A DNA stretch of 8,573 nucleotides, taken from assembly GCA_937910265.1 (NCBI GenBank), contig CALEPD010000210.1:1-8573 (forward strand). The letters are read 5' to 3'. Below are positions 6,403-8,573 of the stretch, piece after piece (the first letter of the stretch is position 1; each line of letters starts with the position of its first letter). The notes below the pieces were generated by a model that worked only from the letters and a program-made list of their open reading frames with translations, had not been told where the DNA came from and did no database searches. The translations under genes were made by a program, and so were the position numbers. Source of the stretch: an uncultured Bacteroidales bacterium. GTDB lineage: Bacteria; Bacteroidota; Bacteroidia; Bacteroidales; P3.

Positions 6403-8322
6403 TTATCGGGTTAATATTACTGGAGTGGTGGCCAAGGTGTTCTGATTGTTGACGGTTTGTTTGAACGCAGGCCATTCGTGAGCATCATAGATTCTTTTCT
6501 GCAACACCACGCTCTCTCCGAAATGCAGCATGTTGTCCGACAGCCAGTATTTGCATCCGAATGCTGCCGCACCTCCGGCCACACCGTTGATTTGCGGGAA
6601 GTGGAGCTGCTCGTATTTATGGGGCAGTTTGATCGACTCTTCAATGGTCACCAGACGTGAACATCTGTCGGCAAAGGGATAATTGCGGATTTCCAGCGTT
6701 TCGGTGAAATTGACGTGGCTCATGGCACGGGCATAGAAATTGCGTGCGCTGAAAGGTATGAAGGCTATCTCTTCTTTGGTTACAAGGGCGTAATCCTTTA
6801 CTTTGAATCGGTAGCTGATGGTTACTGGTTGTTCAAGGTAACGGTCGTTGTCGGTGTGGGTCACCGATTCGATTTCTGCGTTCGGGGCAATTCGCAGAAT
6901 CTCTCGCTCGAGGTTGCTTTGCCATTCGCTCATACGGCAGTCAAACACGCCTCTCACGGCATTGTCGCTCTGTCCTTCGGCGGTGATGCTGATTTCGCAT
7001 ACAAGTGTTCCGTTTCTTTTGATTTCGGAAGTTGCATTGATGCGTATGTAATGGTTCTCAGGGTCGGAAACAGGGGTTTCGGCAAGGTCGGCACCTTCTG
7101 GAAGTCCTATCAGGTATCCCTGCTGCTGCTCGGCACTCGACCACAGCTCTCTGACATTGGGCACCCATGTGGGGTCCAGCAGCTCGTAGCTTCCGTCGCG
7201 ACGCTCAACCACGGCAACACTGTGGTTGAATTGGTCAGCGGGAATGCGGTCGATGCGCTCGCCGGCCATAGTCATGGCGGCATACGACTTGAAACCTGCT
7301 GCGCGCAGCATCGCAACCAAAAGTCCGGCTTTGTCTTTGCACACTCCGCACATGTCGGTCAGGTTCATCCGGGCATTGTGTAGCGTGTAGCCTTCGCCTT
7401 CACCCATGCTGATGCCCGCATAGCGCATGTTGTCTGCCACCCAGTGGGTGAGTATGCTGATGCTGTCCATCTCGTTCTTGGCGGGCTTCAGCAACTCGTT
7501 CACCTTCTTTTGCAACTCAGGGGTCGAATTGAAACTGCCGTATGATTCGTTGACATTGTAAAACCATCTGGATTTCGACTCCCAGTCGGGACTTGTCGAA
7601 ATGAGCAGTTTGCATTGTATGTCGTTGTTGGCCAATGAGTGGGGCTCTCTTGCCAGCGGAGTGATGTTGGTTTTTGTGAATGTGTACTTTATTCTGTTGC
7701 TGTCGCTGATGCTGTCCAGAATGGTTTTCACCTCTCCGTTGTAAACTTTATATTGGACATACTTTTCCGACGGAATGCTTACACTGTACACCTTCTCTTT
7801 GACAGGATGGTTGCTCCAGAAGGGGACAATGTCGTAAAAATGCCCGCGCATGGGGGGTATGTATTTGCTGTCGTCATCTGCCAGCAGTGCATAGGTATAA
7901 CCCTTGCGGTAACTCCATATCTCTATCTTGTCGCCGGGGTCTAAATGTCCGATGTTGAGCATCTTTTGACTGGCTCCCCAATAAATCATTCTGGCAGGGG
8001 CGATATAATCTCGCACTTCACTTTGTTGCTTCCCTCTCTGTTCATCATAGATGGTGTCGGTGCCTCCGGCGGCTCGGCGAACAAGCACTTTGTTGAATTT
8101 GACATAGGCCGACAGTGGGTCGTAGTCGAGCTTCTGCACGCTATTGTTCTTGCATCCGGTATAGTCGTTCAGAGTGGTCAGTTTGTGGATATACACATGG
8201 CTCAAACCACTGTCCTCCATGTAAACACTCGTCGAGTCGAATTCGGTTGTTTGGTGTTGCGCTTTCAGAGTCGCACACTGCGCAATAAGCAGCAATGATA
8301 ATAATAAATATCTTTGTTTCAT
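6403..8322 (-). CDS. Secreted DUF3857-like/transglutaminase-core protein, intact triad
   Basis: This 639-residue protein starts with a signal peptide, MKQRYLLLSLLLIAQCATLKA, cut probably before Gln22; the Cys at 16 is not in a lipobox. The N-terminal half (about 40-230) is beta-rich and DUF3857-like. The transglutaminase core spans about 285-390 with the Cys-His-Asp triad intact: Cys328 in GVCKDKAGLL, His367 in FNHSVAVV and Asp383 in LLDPTWVP. A C-terminal beta-rich domain (about 420-620) resembles the DUF3858-type region that follows such cores in Bacteroidetes. These proteins are presumed periplasmic or surface-facing thiol enzymes, either peptidases or amide-forming; the substrate is unknown. 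The frame is open further upstream to 8457, but that extension lacks hydrophobic character and overlaps the upstream gene, so I choose the ATG at 8322 that gives a signal peptide. It lies 50 bases after the upstream stop. Confidence 0.9.
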   Translation of the reverse strand: MKQRYLLLSLLLIAQCATLKAQHQTTEFDSTSVYMEDSGLSHVYIHKLTTLNDYTGCKNNSVQKLDYDPLSAYVKFNKVLVRRAAGGTDTIYDEQRGKQQSEVRDYIAPARMIYWGASQKMLNIGHLDPGDKIEIWSYRKGYTYALLADDDSKYIPPMRGHFYDIVPFWSNHPVKEKVYSVSIPSEKYVQYKVYNGEVKTILDSISDSNRIKYTFTKTNITPLAREPHSLANNDIQCKLLISTSPDWESKSRWFYNVNESYGSFNSTPELQKKVNELLKPAKNEMDSISILTHWVADNMRYAGISMGEGEGYTLHNARMNLTDMCGVCKDKAGLLVAMLRAAGFKSYAAMTMAGERIDRIPADQFNHSVAVVERRDGSYELLDPTWVPNVRELWSSAEQQQGYLIGLPEGADLAETPVSDPENHYIRINATSEIKRNGTLVCEISITAEGQSDNAVRGVFDCRMSEWQSNLEREILRIAPNAEIESVTHTDNDRYLEQPVTISYRFKVKDYALVTKEEIAFIPFSARNFYARAMSHVNFTETLEIRNYPFADRCSRLVTIEESIKLPHKYEQLHFPQINGVAGGAAAFGCKYWLSDNMLHFGESVVLQKRIYDAHEWPAFKQTVNNQNTLATTPVILTR

Positions 8323-8372
8323 TTTCTTATGTTGTGTTCTATGATTTGGGTTGTTTTCAACAGAATCTCTTT

Positions 8373-8573
8373 TTAACGCAAATTGTCGATGAGTCTTAAG
8401 GTGAGCGTGAGCGCTATGGGCATCACAGCCGCATTCATTTGTTGGGGCAGTATCCATTCACTGGCCATAACCACCAATAGCATCGCAATTTGTACGAGTA
8501 TAATCCAGCGGTTTGATTTGCGGGCGAAGATTGCGAAATAAGCAAAGAGCGGACTTGCCCAAAGCAGGTTCCA
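8373..8573 (-). CDS. C-terminal fragment of an integral membrane protein
   Basis: On the minus strand a frame is open from the right edge to TAA at 8373-8375, giving the last 66 residues of a protein that begins outside the window. The fragment has about three hydrophobic spans: WNLLWASPLFAYFAIFA, then WIILVQIAMLLVVMASEW, then MPIALTLTLRL, separated by basic RKSNRW and polar LPQQMN. The start of the fragment is reminiscent of the C-terminal membrane part of Bacteroidetes DUF4105 (lipoprotein N-acyltransferase Lnb-like) proteins. That family assignment is recollection from a short stretch and is tentative. It is the first gene of the visible minus-strand cluster and is followed after only 50 bases by the signal-peptide-bearing transglutaminase-core gene, suggesting co-transcription. 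Confidence 0.75.
   Translation of the reverse strand, partial: WNLLWASPLFAYFAIFARKSNRWIILVQIAMLLVVMASEWILPQQMNAAVMPIALTLTLRLIDNLR

Noticed and set aside
6715..7383. Plus-strand frame of 222 codons
   Set aside because: It is antisense to the transglutaminase core with the intact triad.
8323..8457. Upstream start for the intact transglutaminase-core gene
   Set aside because: The extension is His- and Asn-rich, overlaps the end of the upstream membrane protein and would bury the clear signal peptide.

Overview
The window looks like chromosomal DNA of a Bacteroidota member, most likely order Bacteroidales. The evidence is three promoter -7 boxes matching the Bacteroidetes consensus TAnnTTTG, no Shine-Dalgarno sequences ahead of the genes, a Bacteroidetes-type YebC, and secreted transglutaminase-fold proteins with DUF3857-like N-termini. 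I cannot place it at genus level.

Layout from left to right. (1) Bases 1-2355 (+) hold the 3' part of a large multi-cofactor flavoprotein: pyridine-nucleotide-disulfide-oxidoreductase tail, two [4Fe-4S] cysteine motifs, a BFD-like [2Fe-2S] domain and a D-amino-acid-oxidase-type FAD domain. (2) Bases 2356-2737 hold a hairpin, a tRNA-Glu(CUC) on the minus strand with its own promoter, and a strong terminator. (3) yebC (-) and truA (+) diverge from a shared region in which both -7 boxes lie in a perfect 11-bp inverted repeat. truA appears to be transcribed almost without a leader. (4) Bases 4335-4731 contain no ordinary gene. They hold a 256-bp element with perfect 14-bp terminal inverted repeats (probable MITE or deleted insertion sequence) and then a perfect 15-bp terminator-like hairpin. 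(5) From 4732 to the right edge lies a minus-strand gene cluster. In transcription order it has the C-terminus of an integral membrane protein, a secreted protein with an intact Cys-His-Asp transglutaminase triad, a second secreted protein of the same fold that keeps the Cys but appears to have lost the His and Asp, and an unlisted 28-aa single-span membrane microprotein.

The minus-strand cluster is the part most likely to be a little-described system. Gaps of 50, 27 and 12 bases suggest one transcript encoding envelope or periplasmic proteins. An active and an apparently inactive transglutaminase-fold paralogue sit side by side and may work together. That partnership is inference; the sequence shows only residues and gene order. 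The other genes are housekeeping (tRNA modification, translation, tRNA).
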